Below, piece after piece: positions 39,081-49,186 of a stretch of 64,000 nt of DNA. The notes under the pieces are model-generated. The model was given only the letters and a program-made list of their open reading frames with translations, did no database searches and was not told where the DNA came from. The DNA is taken from NCBI GenBank assembly GCA_903889525.1, contig CAISXT010000030.1:1-64000 (forward strand), read 5' to 3'. This DNA is from an uncultured Opitutia bacterium (GTDB lineage: Bacteria; Verrucomicrobiota; Verrucomicrobiia; Opitutales; UBA953). A program made the position numbers and the translations under genes. Positions within the stretch are counted from its first letter, which is position 1. Each line of letters begins with the position of its first letter.

Positions 39081-40461
39081 TCTGGTTCTTCCACTGGTCG
39101 CGGAAGGATTGAGCAGGTGCTTTGGGGAGATCGCGGGTCTTCATCCAGGCGCCCATGTAGGGAAGCGGAAGTTTCTGCAACAGCGGTAAGGTGGCGCGGA
39201 AGATGCGTCCACCGAGGGCGAAGAGCCACGGACGCTTAATCACGAAGGTGAACCCGTGATGGAAGGCCAGGTCAAAGAGCGTCGGCGACTCCTTGCTGGC
39301 GTTCCGGCGGTTGCGGAGAAGGTGGTGGTGAAGGTCGATGCGGACCGGACAGGCGTCGGTACAGGCCCCGCAGAGTGACGAAGCAGCCGAAAGATGATTC
39401 CACTGCTTGAGTCCGCGGAGGTGGGGCGTGATCACCGAACCAATGGGCCCTTGGTAGGTGGTGCCGTAGGCCAGCCCACCGATGTTCTTGAAGATCGGGC
39501 AGACGTTAAGGCAGGCGCCACAACGGATACAGTGCAGGGAATCGCGTTGCTCGGGGTCGGCCAGGATACGGGTGCGGGCGTTATCCATGAGGACGAGGTG
39601 AAATTCCTCAGGTCCATCGCATTCGCCTTTCTTCCGCGGACCAGAATAGAGCGTATTGTAACACGTCATCGGCTGACCAGCGCCAGCGGTAGCCAGCATC
39701 GGCAGGAGGACGGACAAGTCGTCGAGATGGTTCACAACCTTCTCGATACCCGAAAGGGCAATATGAATGCGGGGAAGGGCGGCGGTAAGGCGCGCATTGC
39801 CTTCGTTCTCGGTGATTGAGATTTGGCCGGTCTCGGCGACGAGGAAGTTGGCGCCAGTAATGCCGATGTCGGCGTCGATGTAAAGTTGGCGCAAATGACG
39901 ACGCGCAATCATCGTCAACTCTTCAGGGCTATCGGTCGGGGCGGTGCCGAGATGCTTCGTGAAGAGCTCGCTGATCGCCTCGCGCTTAACATGCATGCAC
40001 GGAAAAACGAAGTGATAGGGAGCCTCGCCGCGCAATTGTTGGATAAATTCACCGAGGTCGCTCTCGACCACGCCGTAGCCGGCTTTCTCCAGGGCGTCGT
40101 TCAGGTGAATCTCTTCGGTCGTCATGCATTTTGACTTCACGATGGCCTTGGCCTTTACGTCTTCGGCGATTTTCAAGATAATGACACGGGCTTCCTCGGC
40201 ATCGCGCGCCCAGTGGACTACGCCTCCGTTGCGTTCAAAGTTGCTGACAAACTTCTCGAGAACATTGGCGAGGTCATTGACGGCGCTCCACTTGGCCATC
40301 GAGGCCGCGTCCCGCGCACGTTCCCAATCGCGATAGCGGGCTTTCTGGAGGTCGCGGTTAGTGTAATAGCCGCCGAGCGCCTTGTTGATGAAAGCACGCT
40401 GGTCGCCATCCGCGGCGTTGACCGTAGCGTCTTTGAGAAAGATAGCCTTGGAGTCGTCCAT
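39073..40461 (-). CDS. lutB: Lactate utilization iron-sulfur protein B
   Basis: LUD-type N-terminal domain plus two cluster motifs CIRCGACLNVCPIF and LCGACTDACPVRIDLH. Confidence 0.94.
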   Translation of the reverse strand: MDDSKAIFLKDATVNAADGDQRAFINKALGGYYTNRDLQKARYRDWERARDAASMAKWSAVNDLANVLEKFVSNFERNGGVVHWARDAEEARVIILKIAEDVKAKAIVKSKCMTTEEIHLNDALEKAGYGVVESDLGEFIQQLRGEAPYHFVFPCMHVKREAISELFTKHLGTAPTDSPEELTMIARRHLRQLYIDADIGITGANFLVAETGQISITENEGNARLTAALPRIHIALSGIEKVVNHLDDLSVLLPMLATAGAGQPMTCYNTLYSGPRKKGECDGPEEFHLVLMDNARTRILADPEQRDSLHCIRCGACLNVCPIFKNIGGLAYGTTYQGPIGSVITPHLRGLKQWNHLSAASSLCGACTDACPVRIDLHHHLLRNRRNASKESPTLFDLAFHHGFTFVIKRPWLFALGGRIFRATLPLLQKLPLPYMGAWMKTRDLPKAPAQSFRDQWKNQNV

Positions 40462-40463
40462 GT

Positions 40464-41183
40464 TCAGGCGTCGTTCGCCAGGACTTCGGCGATATGGAGC
40501 GGGAGGATCGGTTTACCTTCGCGGGACAGCCAGCCACCGATCTGCAGGAGACAGGAGGGGTCCGAAGAGACCACGTAATCCGCCCCAGTCCGGGCGAGGG
40601 CGCCGCCTTTGACTTGGGCCATTGCGGTCGAGATCATGGGGAATTTGGCGGAGAACAGGCCACCGAAACCACAGCAAGTCTCGCCTTCGTCGGCCTCGAT
40701 GAATTCCAGTCCACGGACGGCGCGGAGCAGTTGGCGCGGTTCTTCCTTGAGGCGCAGTTCACGCATGGCGTGGCATCCATCATGGTAGGTCACCTTCTTA
40801 GCGAACTTGGCGCCGACGTCGGTGACGCCGAGTTTCTTCACGAGGAATTCCGAGAACTCGAACGTACGTGCAGCGAGGTCATCGGCTTCCGCCGCATGCG
40901 GCGTCCCCTTGAGCAGTTCGGGATAGAAGTTGCGCATCATCGCCACGCAGGAACCAGAAGGACCCACGACGACATCGGCGCCACGGAAGACGCTGAGCGC
41001 GCGGATGGCACCCTCGCGGGCAACGTCCCACTGTCCGGAGTTGAAGGAAGGCTGACCGCAACAGGTCTGCGCCGAGCGGAATTCAACATCGTGCCCCAAG
41101 CGTTTAAGCACCTTCGCGGTCGCCAGTCCGACCTTGGGGGTCAGCTGATCGACGAAGCAGGGGACAAAGAGAGAGACACGCAC
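40464..41183 (-). CDS. lutA: Lactate utilization protein A (CCG-domain Fe-S oxidoreductase)
   Basis: RVSLFVPCFVDQLTPKVGLATAKVLKRLGHDVEFRSAQTCCGQPSFNSG and TCCGFGGLFSAKFP. GTG start at 41183, 4 nt after the upstream gene. Confidence 0.94.
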   Translation of the reverse strand: MRVSLFVPCFVDQLTPKVGLATAKVLKRLGHDVEFRSAQTCCGQPSFNSGQWDVAREGAIRALSVFRGADVVVGPSGSCVAMMRNFYPELLKGTPHAAEADDLAARTFEFSEFLVKKLGVTDVGAKFAKKVTYHDGCHAMRELRLKEEPRQLLRAVRGLEFIEADEGETCCGFGGLFSAKFPMISTAMAQVKGGALARTGADYVVSSDPSCLLQIGGWLSREGKPILPLHIAEVLANDA

Positions 41184-41187
41184 GAGC

Positions 41188-43380
41188 TTAGCGCAGGAAC
41201 GCCTCGTGCAAACCACCGTCAACGGTGATGACCTGTCCGGTCGTCTTGCTTAAGCGATTAGTCACGAGAAGGAAGTAAGCTTCGGCTTGGTCAGCGGGAG
41301 TGATGGGGTTCTTCGTCAGGGTGCGATCGGCGTAGAAGCGGGAAAGCTTCGTGGTCAGTGAATCGGTCGCCTCATCATCGGTGTAGGGAATGCCGTACTT
41401 AGCAAGCGAGGCGATCACTCGGTCACGAGGGAACATCGCCGACCCTTGGACGACGGTGGCCGGAGCCACGCCGTTGACGCGAATAAGGGGCGAGAGCTCC
41501 ATCGCCATCTCGCGCACGAGGTGGTTGGCGGCAGCCTTCGAGGTGTCGTAGGCGACGGAGCCCTTCTTGGCGACGGCAGCATTGGCGCTGGTGGTCAGGA
41601 CGAGGTTACCGCGGAGACCCTGTTCCTTCCAGGTCTTGAACGCTTCGTCGGCGACGAGGTAGCTGCCGGTGACGTTAAGGGCGAAGGTAAGCGCCCACTT
41701 GTCGTCCGGAATGTGTCCAGTGGTGTCGGGCGACACGAAGATACCCGCGGTGACGCAGATGGAGTCGAAGCCGCCATAAGCGAGGGCGACCTGGTCGAGC
41801 ATCTTACGGATGGAATTACGATCCATGATGTCACCCGAAAGACCGATGGCCGGACCGCAATTGGAGAGGCCAGTGCCGGCGACGCCGATGCCCGTCCCGA
41901 GCTTGTCGGTAATTTCCTTCGCCGTGGCCTGAGCGGCCTCGACGTTCTTGTCGACGCAGACGATGTGGGCGCCTTCCTTAACCAGACGATGGGCGGTTTC
42001 CTTGCCGATGCCTGAGCCGGCGCCGACGACGATGATGATCTGGCGGGCGAGTTCCTTCTCGGCTGGCATGCGCTTCAGCTTAGCCTCTTCGAGCAGCCAA
42101 TATTCGATGTCGAACGCTTCCTGCTGGGGGAGGGCGATATACTCGTCAATCGCCTCGGCTCCACGCATGACTTCGACGGCACAGTTATAGAATTCAGCGG
42201 TGACGCGGGATTCGGACTTATCCTTGCCCCAAGCAATCATACCGAGACCGGGAATAAGGACGACCGTCGGATTCGGGTCGCGCATGGCCGGAGAGTTGGC
42301 TCGCTTGCAGGTGTTATAGTAAGCGGCGTAGTCCTTGCGGTACTGCTCGAGGGCGGCGGCAAGCTTGGTCTTCAGTGCGGCGGTGTCTTCGGACTGGGGA
42401 TTCCAGTTCACGTAGAGGGGCTTAATCTTCGTGCGGAGGAAGTGATCCGGGCAGGAGGTGCCCAGTTCAGCCAGACGAGGAGCGTCCTTCGAATTGACGA
42501 AGCGGAGAATCTTTTCGTCATCTTGGATCGTACCGATGAAACGCTTCTCACTGGAGACCTGGCCACGCAGCCAAGGTAAGATTGCGGCGAAGGCCGCGTG
42601 GCGCCTCTCCGTATCGAGGGTCTGGTAAAGGGCACCGCCAAAGGCCTTGGCGTCCCCACCCTTGGCTTGGTACTTAGCATCGATATAGGCCGAAGCCTGC
42701 TCGATCATCGCAAGCGTGAGCTCGTAGCAGGCCTTATCATCATCTGCCCAAGAAATGAACCCATGCTGGCCCATCATGATAGCCTTGATGTCGGGCTGCT
42801 TGCCGGAGATTTCCTGCATGGCGAGGCCGAGTTCGAAACCCGGGCGCATCCACTTCACGTAGGCCATCTTGCCAGCGAAAATCTGCTGGGTGAGGGCTTC
42901 GCAGTTATGGGAAGCAGCGATTGAGATAATCGCGTTCGGGTGCATGTGGTCGACATGCTTACCTGACAGGAAACTGTGCAAAGGGGTGTCGATGGAGGAT
43001 GCCCGCGGATTCAGATTGAAGGTGGTGTGATTATACATACCGACCATGTCATCTTCGGCCTGCGACTTGAGACCCTTATCGGCGCGAGCGGCGTAGGACT
43101 TCTGGAGACCGACGAGCTTATCCTGATAGAGGGAGGAAAAATTCTCGCGGTTGCTCGTCCGGAGATCGCCACCGGAACCCTTGACCCAGAGGACCTGGGT
43201 TTCGGACCCGGTCAGAGGATCTTTTTCGACAATCTTCGAGGAAGTGTTGCCACCGCCGGTATTGGTAATGCGCTGATCGGCACCGAGCTTGTTCGAGCGG
43301 TAGACCAGACGGCCGACCGGATCGAGCTTCGCGGCTTCGGCATCATTCCAGAGATGAGAGACGTACTTATAGGAGGACAT
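41188..43380 (-). CDS. Bifunctional class II aldolase/short-chain dehydrogenase (rhamnulose-1-phosphate aldolase-lactaldehyde dehydrogenase type)
   Basis: N-terminal class II aldolase region (TNTGGGNTSSK, HMHPNAIISIAAS); C-terminal SDR IIVVGAGSGIGKETAHRLVKEGAHIVCVD, YDTSKAA. Confidence 0.9.
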   Translation of the reverse strand: MSSYKYVSHLWNDAEAAKLDPVGRLVYRSNKLGADQRITNTGGGNTSSKIVEKDPLTGSETQVLWVKGSGGDLRTSNRENFSSLYQDKLVGLQKSYAARADKGLKSQAEDDMVGMYNHTTFNLNPRASSIDTPLHSFLSGKHVDHMHPNAIISIAASHNCEALTQQIFAGKMAYVKWMRPGFELGLAMQEISGKQPDIKAIMMGQHGFISWADDDKACYELTLAMIEQASAYIDAKYQAKGGDAKAFGGALYQTLDTERRHAAFAAILPWLRGQVSSEKRFIGTIQDDEKILRFVNSKDAPRLAELGTSCPDHFLRTKIKPLYVNWNPQSEDTAALKTKLAAALEQYRKDYAAYYNTCKRANSPAMRDPNPTVVLIPGLGMIAWGKDKSESRVTAEFYNCAVEVMRGAEAIDEYIALPQQEAFDIEYWLLEEAKLKRMPAEKELARQIIIVVGAGSGIGKETAHRLVKEGAHIVCVDKNVEAAQATAKEITDKLGTGIGVAGTGLSNCGPAIGLSGDIMDRNSIRKMLDQVALAYGGFDSICVTAGIFVSPDTTGHIPDDKWALTFALNVTGSYLVADEAFKTWKEQGLRGNLVLTTSANAAVAKKGSVAYDTSKAAANHLVREMAMELSPLIRVNGVAPATVVQGSAMFPRDRVIASLAKYGIPYTDDEATDSLTTKLSRFYADRTLTKNPITPADQAEAYFLLVTNRLSKTTGQVITVDGGLHEAFLR

Positions 43381-43418
43381 AGGTGTTACGTGGAAGAGGG
43401 GGTGTTGAGTAAGGGGGT

Positions 43419-44888
43419 TTATGACTTCTTTAAACCATTAAACTTGGATTGGGCGGAAGCCCAGGCAGCCGTGGCGTTCGGCTTGTAAGTCACTACCTCA
43501 AAAGAGTTTCGGACAACCTTGCGCAGTTCGTCGAGGTTCTTGAGCTCCTTCATAGCGATGGCTTGGACTAAGATATTACCCGCAGCGGTGGCTTCAACTG
43601 GGCCGGCGATAACGGTTCTCCTGGTGGCATCGGCGGTCGCCTGATTGAGGAGCGCATTTCGGCAACCACCGCCGACGATGTGCAAGCGCTTCAACTTACG
43701 GCCAGTCAACTTCTCCATGCCGTCCATCTCGATGCGGTAAAGCAGGGCAAGGGATTCGAGTACGCAGCGGGCGATTTCCCCGTGGGTCTTCGGAATCGGC
43801 TGCTTGGTCTCGCGGCAGAAGGCTTGAACCTTCGCCACCATGTCGCCGCGCTTGGCAAAGCGAATATCATCCGGACGGATGAAGGAGCGTAGCGTCGGAG
43901 CCTTAAGTGCCAGCTTAACGATTTCGCCATAATCGGAGACTTCCCCTTTTTCCATCCACTCCCGGCGGCACTCCTGGAGTACCCAGAGGCCCACGAGATT
44001 CTTCAGGAAGCGAGAGGTGCCGCCGAAACCGACTTCATTGGTGTACTTGGCCTTGCGCACCGTCTCGTTCACGAGCGGCTTCGGCAGTTCAACTCCCAGG
44101 AGAGACCAGGTGCCCGAGGATAAATATGCCCAATCATCTCCCTTGGTAGCCGGCACCGCCGCGACGGCGGCAGCCGTGTCGTGGGCGCAGGTCGTGACCA
44201 CTTCCGTCTGACCGAGGCCCGTTTCTTTAGCCAAATAAGGGAGCATCTTCCCGAGCTTCACGCCGGGTGCGACTGGCTTCGGCAAGATATGCTTAGGGAT
44301 GCCCAGCTTCTTTAATACCGGCAAGGCCCACGCACGCTTGCGCGTGTCCCAACACTGACTTCCGGAAATTAGCGTCTCTTCGGCGCGAGCTTTTCCCGTA
44401 AGTAGCCAAGTAATGTAATCACCGATAAGCAGGAATTTATCAGCAAATTTCAACATCTCCGGACGATTCAGGGCATCGTCGAAAAGCTGGTAGAGCGTGT
44501 TGATGGAAATCGAAGCGATACCCGTCCCTTCAAAAATCTCTTTCTGGGAGAAACGCCGCATGGCCAGTTCGTAGGATTTGAAACTCCGTTCGTCGCGATA
44601 GGTGAACGGCAAAGAGAGCAACGGTCCGTCTCCCTTCAGGAGCACGTAGTCGACACCCCATGAATCGCAGGCCACGGACTTGATCGGCCCAAGCTTGGCA
44701 CCCTTCGCGAGGCCAATCCGGATTTCCCGAAAGATGCGGATAATGTCCCACCGGAGTGTGCCATTGGCAGTAATCGCACCATTGGAGAAACGGTGCACCT
44801 CCTTCATGCTAAACTTTCCTGACTTCAGGGTGCCGAGAATGACGCGGCCGGATTCGGCGCCGAGATCGATGGCGAGATAATGAGACAT
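43419..44888 (-). CDS. rhaB: Rhamnulokinase-like FGGY sugar kinase
   Basis: HYLAIDLGAESGRVILGTL; LRWDIIRIFREIRIGL; DSWGVDYVLL; LHIVGGGCRNALLNQATADA. Confidence 0.88.
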   Translation of the reverse strand: MSHYLAIDLGAESGRVILGTLKSGKFSMKEVHRFSNGAITANGTLRWDIIRIFREIRIGLAKGAKLGPIKSVACDSWGVDYVLLKGDGPLLSLPFTYRDERSFKSYELAMRRFSQKEIFEGTGIASISINTLYQLFDDALNRPEMLKFADKFLLIGDYITWLLTGKARAEETLISGSQCWDTRKRAWALPVLKKLGIPKHILPKPVAPGVKLGKMLPYLAKETGLGQTEVVTTCAHDTAAAVAAVPATKGDDWAYLSSGTWSLLGVELPKPLVNETVRKAKYTNEVGFGGTSRFLKNLVGLWVLQECRREWMEKGEVSDYGEIVKLALKAPTLRSFIRPDDIRFAKRGDMVAKVQAFCRETKQPIPKTHGEIARCVLESLALLYRIEMDGMEKLTGRKLKRLHIVGGGCRNALLNQATADATRRTVIAGPVEATAAGNILVQAIAMKELKNLDELRKVVRNSFEVVTYKPNATAAWASAQSKFNGLKKS

Positions 44889-44915
44889 ATGAGCAAAGAG
44901 GGGAGGGTGGACGGG

Positions 44916-45689
44916 TTATAACCCAAGCATTTTTTGGCGGTAATGCTCATCCGGGCGACCTGCAATACGTTCACACTGGGCGGCCGTAAGGAACACGGGG
45001 CCACCGAGGGCGGCCGCCCCAATGAAGATCTCCGCAGCCTTTTCCGCCATCAAGAGAGAGCCAAGGACGGCCTTAGGGGAGGGGCCCACGGCGATGATAC
45101 CGTGGTTCTGAAGGAGGATGATTTTGGGGTCACGACCCGTACGCTTCACAAAAGCCAAGACTTCCTGGCGGATGCATTGAGACAGACCCAGCCCAGGATC
45201 GGCATAAGGAACAAAGACAGACTCGATGCCGCACATGACAATCTCATCGGGACAGGCCCGTCGTTCCGCGAACTCGCGGGCCCGCGGCGAACAAAGTATC
45301 TGGTTAACCGTAATGGCATGGACGTGACCAACGCAACCCACGCCAGGGAGAGTTAATAAATAGGCGTGAAACAAAGCCTCGATGGAAGGCTTCTTGGCCT
45401 GTTCGTCGACCCGAGCGGCAAACAATGCGGTATCCACTTCGGTATCCGTCGCGCTCGTGGATTCAATCAATGGCAATAAGCGATCGAAACGGCAGGTAGT
45501 CACATCACCCGGACGCAGGCTAGCGAGATTAGACCCCGAAGCCTTGACCGCAAACGTATCGGCATCGAGCCGGACGGACGTGTTGCCTTCACCCAAGATA
45601 GCCATGCGTAGACGGTCACCCCCTAATTGATGAGAAAGTTCCAGCAGGCTTTGGATGGCTTCGACGGACATGGTCAGATTTCTCCGCAA
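44916..45689 (-). CDS. Class II aldolase/adducin family protein (fuculose-phosphate aldolase-like)
   Basis: [57 protein letters not shown]. Confidence 0.82.
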   Translation of the reverse strand: MRRNLTMSVEAIQSLLELSHQLGGDRLRMAILGEGNTSVRLDADTFAVKASGSNLASLRPGDVTTCRFDRLLPLIESTSATDTEVDTALFAARVDEQAKKPSIEALFHAYLLTLPGVGCVGHVHAITVNQILCSPRAREFAERRACPDEIVMCGIESVFVPYADPGLGLSQCIRQEVLAFVKRTGRDPKIILLQNHGIIAVGPSPKAVLGSLLMAEKAAEIFIGAAALGGPVFLTAAQCERIAGRPDEHYRQKMLGL

Positions 45690-47284
45690 AGAGAGACGTT
45701 CAGGCCGAGTTCTGCAAGCGCGGCGGCCTTGGCCGTGAGGCCACGTTGGGCCGCGGAACGGGAAGGCGCATACACGACTTGAATATGATTAGAAGGGTGT
45801 CGAGCCATCATCTGATCCCGGGATATGCCGGGAAGCACAACATGCATGATCGGCCACTGGGACGTTGTGAGTTTCCAGCGTTCTTCAGTCTCCGCCTTGG
45901 GGAGTTCCACCACTTCACCGAGGCCAAGATCGGCATGCAGTTGACCATCCTTCACGAAAATACGTGACCAGACAATCCAGCCGGGCTTGGCGACTCCCTT
46001 GAGCGTGCCACCGCCGAGTCGGAAATACATTGGAGGTTGGCGCTCCGAACGGGCACCCCTGTAGCCACCGATGAAATGCTGAGCGGGCGCCGCGCCGGAA
46101 ATCAGGAAGACCCAAACATACTCATCAATAACCCGGCGACCCGATGGCCCCTGATACTGCCGACCCCAGCGCAAATCATGAAGTGTGTTCTCCGGGTCGA
46201 AGCCCAGTTGCTTCCAAAGTTGGTAGGTAATTAAGCCGTCGAGACCGGCACATTCATCGACTTCATTGAAGTGGGGGAGGGCGTCGCCTTTAAAGAGTTC
46301 CTTGCCGGTCTTAGCGTGGAAAACCGGCGGTCGCTCACGGTTGTTAAGCAAACCCTCGACCAAGTCAGAGGCCGGGGCGAGATCCTTAAGACCCTGCTGG
46401 TATTGAATTCCGATCGAGGCACAGCCGAATTCATCCGCCAGACGCACGGCAGCGATATACATCTTCAGTTGCTCCAATGTCTGTCGGCGAGTGAGTTCGG
46501 TTTTTTCGCTCTTTCCCCAAGCAAAGGTGAGACCCTTGCGAAGAAGCCAGCGCAAGGCAGCCGTAGCTTCGGTCTGCTTTACCGTGAGCATCGTTGCAAA
46601 TAGACTTGATTGACTCAACCGCTCCTTAAAAACACCCGTAGGATGCAAAAGCTCATCCGGGATGATGGCATTGTACATGCCCATGCATCCTTCATCAAAG
46701 ACCCCCATGATGGCCTTGCGGCGACGGAAATCCTGAGCGAAGCGGCGGCCGAGAAGGGCGTCCTTAGATAAAGACGGCTGGAGCTTGCGAACGTGCGACA
46801 CGGCATGAGTCACCAGCCCCGACTTGAGCCACTTACGAAGACCGACGAGGAATTTTTTGTCGGTGAAATCCTCGCTCCAAAGCGTGGAGAAGTTGACGCC
46901 CGCCTTAAGCAAGGACCCGTTAAGATTAAGCATGCCGACGAGTCCGGGCCAAGTCCCTGACCAGTTGGCGACCGTGAGGATCGGGCCACGATGTGAAAGC
47001 AAACCAGGCAAGACATGATGGGAGTATTGCCAAACCGCTTCCGCGACCACCAAGGGGGCATCCGTGGGAATGCCGCGAAAGACCTCGATGCCGTATTTCT
47101 GCGAATCGATAAAACCATGCCCGACCTCGGCACGAAAACCATGGGCGCGCTTCACCTTCCAGCCTTCACGACGTAAAGCCTGGGCGAGCAGGGCCTCCAT
47201 GGCCAATTGAGCGGCTTCACACTTTTGATTGGCCGAGGCGCGCAAGTCGCCGTTCGCCACAAGATAGACGGTTCGGTTCTTCAC
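45674..47284 (-). CDS. L-fucose isomerase-like protein
   Basis: [69 protein letters not shown]; overall FucI/AraA-like layout and operon context. Confidence 0.72.
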   Translation of the reverse strand: MKNRTVYLVANGDLRASANQKCEAAQLAMEALLAQALRREGWKVKRAHGFRAEVGHGFIDSQKYGIEVFRGIPTDAPLVVAEAVWQYSHHVLPGLLSHRGPILTVANWSGTWPGLVGMLNLNGSLLKAGVNFSTLWSEDFTDKKFLVGLRKWLKSGLVTHAVSHVRKLQPSLSKDALLGRRFAQDFRRRKAIMGVFDEGCMGMYNAIIPDELLHPTGVFKERLSQSSLFATMLTVKQTEATAALRWLLRKGLTFAWGKSEKTELTRRQTLEQLKMYIAAVRLADEFGCASIGIQYQQGLKDLAPASDLVEGLLNNRERPPVFHAKTGKELFKGDALPHFNEVDECAGLDGLITYQLWKQLGFDPENTLHDLRWGRQYQGPSGRRVIDEYVWVFLISGAAPAQHFIGGYRGARSERQPPMYFRLGGGTLKGVAKPGWIVWSRIFVKDGQLHADLGLGEVVELPKAETEERWKLTTSQWPIMHVVLPGISRDQMMARHPSNHIQVVYAPSRSAAQRGLTAKAAALAELGLNVSLCGEI

Positions 47285-47302
47285 AGCAAAACAGACCTAC
47301 GC

Positions 47303-48082
47303 TCAGTGAGCCGTCAGAACCCGTTCCGGAGGCAGATTCACTTTAGCCTTCTGCACGGCCGCCGCATCCGCATCGGTGACCAAAAAGAGCGAGGCCACAT
47401 CACGATGGACGAGGCAAGGCCCCCCGCGACCGAGCTTGACCTTATTCATGCAAATCAAGACTTCGGCGGAGCGGCGGATCACCTCGCGTTGCTGATTGGA
47501 AATATCACGCTGGGAATTCCAAAGACCACCGTCATTAATACCTTCGGCACCGAGCAGGGCAGTATCGTAATTCCAGCGGGCAACTTCTTCCAGCGTACGA
47601 TCTCCAGCCACCATCGCATGACGCGTAAGGAAAAGTCCACCGGGGATATACACCTCGACCCCGGGGAGACAGGAAATCAACTGAGCCGTCGGGAGACAGG
47701 TCGTGATAATCCGTAAATCCGGGATGCCCGCGGAGGCGATCGCTTCCGCGGCGAAGAATATCGTGGAGCCCGAATCCAGGTAAACCGTCATGCCCGCCGT
47801 AACCCGTGATGCCGCCTTGATGCCAATGCGTCGCTTGGCTTCAGCGTCTTCGATTTTGCGATCATCGAGCGGCGGGAAGTTGCGATTGAAGTCAGAGAGT
47901 GCGCCGCCATGGGTGCGCGTGATGCGTCGCTGATTCTCCAGCTCCGTCAAATCACGACGGGCCGTGGCCTCCGAGACGTTGAACTGCTTACAGATCTCCA
48001 AGACGGGGACGTATCCGACCTTAGAGAGTAATTTGGCAATCGCCTCACGGCGGGCTTCGATGATGTGTCGGGCGACTTTCAT
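47303..48082 (-). CDS. DeoR/GlpR family transcriptional regulator
   Basis: ARREAIAKLLSKVGYVPVLEICKQFNVSEATARRDLTELENQRRITRTHGGAL, then DeoRC sensor domain. Confidence 0.92.
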   Translation of the reverse strand: MKVARHIIEARREAIAKLLSKVGYVPVLEICKQFNVSEATARRDLTELENQRRITRTHGGALSDFNRNFPPLDDRKIEDAEAKRRIGIKAASRVTAGMTVYLDSGSTIFFAAEAIASAGIPDLRIITTCLPTAQLISCLPGVEVYIPGGLFLTRHAMVAGDRTLEEVARWNYDTALLGAEGINDGGLWNSQRDISNQQREVIRRSAEVLICMNKVKLGRGGPCLVHRDVASLFLVTDADAAAVQKAKVNLPPERVLTAH

Positions 48083-48165
48083 AAAGTAATCGTTGTCTCA
48101 GGGGTAAGAGCCGGATTTATGAGCGTATCCAATCGAGCAATCAATAACCTAGTTTCTCCACCCGG

Positions 48166-48196
48166 TACACCCTTGGTGTATTTCGCACAATATACA
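48166..48196. promoter_or_regulatory. Candidate operator region upstream of the DeoR-type gene
   Basis: Inverted repeat TACACC-CTT-GGTGTA (48166-48180) overlapping a second pair TGTAT-N10-ATACA (48177-48196) in a locally AT-rich divergent intergenic region. Confidence 0.4.
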
Positions 48197-48298
48197 TTAT
48201 GTCTAGTTCTTAATTATTCAATAAATGGAGGCTTTAAACGCTTTTAGCCGTATTATCTTGGGGCAAGTCATGGAATAAACTAAGTATTCGACCCAACA

Positions 48299-49186
48299 GT
48301 GATGAACAACCCCATATGGTCATATTACGTGCGTTTGTACGTTTTGGTGATTTTGACCCTTTTCCTTTCCGGCTGCGCGACGAGCACAAATCCCAGCAAA
48401 CCCGCCGCGCCTGCAACCCAGGTTAGCAAATTCACGGGACTTCCCATTGAACAAGGCCCGAGCTCCCTGGGGGCCGAACCCCGGAAGGAAAAGGTCACCC
48501 ACTTGATTCTGCATTATACCGCGGGCACCCTACCCTCATCCCTGGATATCCTCCAAGGCAAGGATCACGCCCACAAAGTTGGCATTCATTACGTGGTCAC
48601 GGATGAAGCCACCCCGAGGGTCATCCGGATGGTCCCTGAAAACATGTCCGCTTTCCACGCCGGCAAAAGCGGATGGGCGGAACTGAACGCCCTCAATCAA
48701 CGATCGGTAGGAATTGAAATCATCAATCTCGACGGAAACGTTCATCCGTATTCCGCCGCTCAGGCAGAAGTCCTGTTCACGCTCTGCGCCGACATCATTC
48801 GCCGCCATGACATCAAGCCCGTGAACGTCCTCGGTCATTCAGATATCGCCGTCGGACGTAAAATCGATCCGGGCACGCTCTTTCCGTGGGCTAAATTAGC
48901 CGCCCTGGGTATCGGGGCGTGGCCGCTACCCGACGAAGTGAAAGCGAACTTGGCGAAAAGCAAAACTCCGAACGCCGTGGATGTCAGAAAACTTCTAGAG
49001 TTATACGGCTACCATCTTGAAGCTGGTGAACCCGGCCTGAAACTCGGCCTCGAAGCCTTTCAGCGTCATTTCCGTTCCGCCAAGATCACGGGCGTGGCTG
49101 ACTCCGAAACCGTCGCTATCCTCCGCGCCCTGGTTCGGCGCTATCGATCGGAAGAACTCCGCCGGGCCCGCCTCCCCAAAGTCTAA
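48299..49186 (+). CDS. N-acetylmuramoyl-L-alanine amidase (AmiD-like lipoprotein)
   Basis: Lipobox FLSGCATS; HLILHYTAGTLPSSLDIL, VGIHYVVTDEA, VGIEIINLDG, VLGHSDIAVGRKIDPGTLFPW; C-terminal peptidoglycan-binding-like region. Confidence 0.9.
   Translation: MMNNPIWSYYVRLYVLVILTLFLSGCATSTNPSKPAAPATQVSKFTGLPIEQGPSSLGAEPRKEKVTHLILHYTAGTLPSSLDILQGKDHAHKVGIHYVVTDEATPRVIRMVPENMSAFHAGKSGWAELNALNQRSVGIEIINLDGNVHPYSAAQAEVLFTLCADIIRRHDIKPVNVLGHSDIAVGRKIDPGTLFPWAKLAALGIGAWPLPDEVKANLAKSKTPNAVDVRKLLELYGYHLEAGEPGLKLGLEAFQRHFRSAKITGVADSETVAILRALVRRYRSEELRRARLPKV

Noticed and set aside
38400-48082. Bacterial microcompartment locus
   Set aside because: Pathway enzymes are suggestive, but no shell protein or signature enzyme cluster is present in the window.
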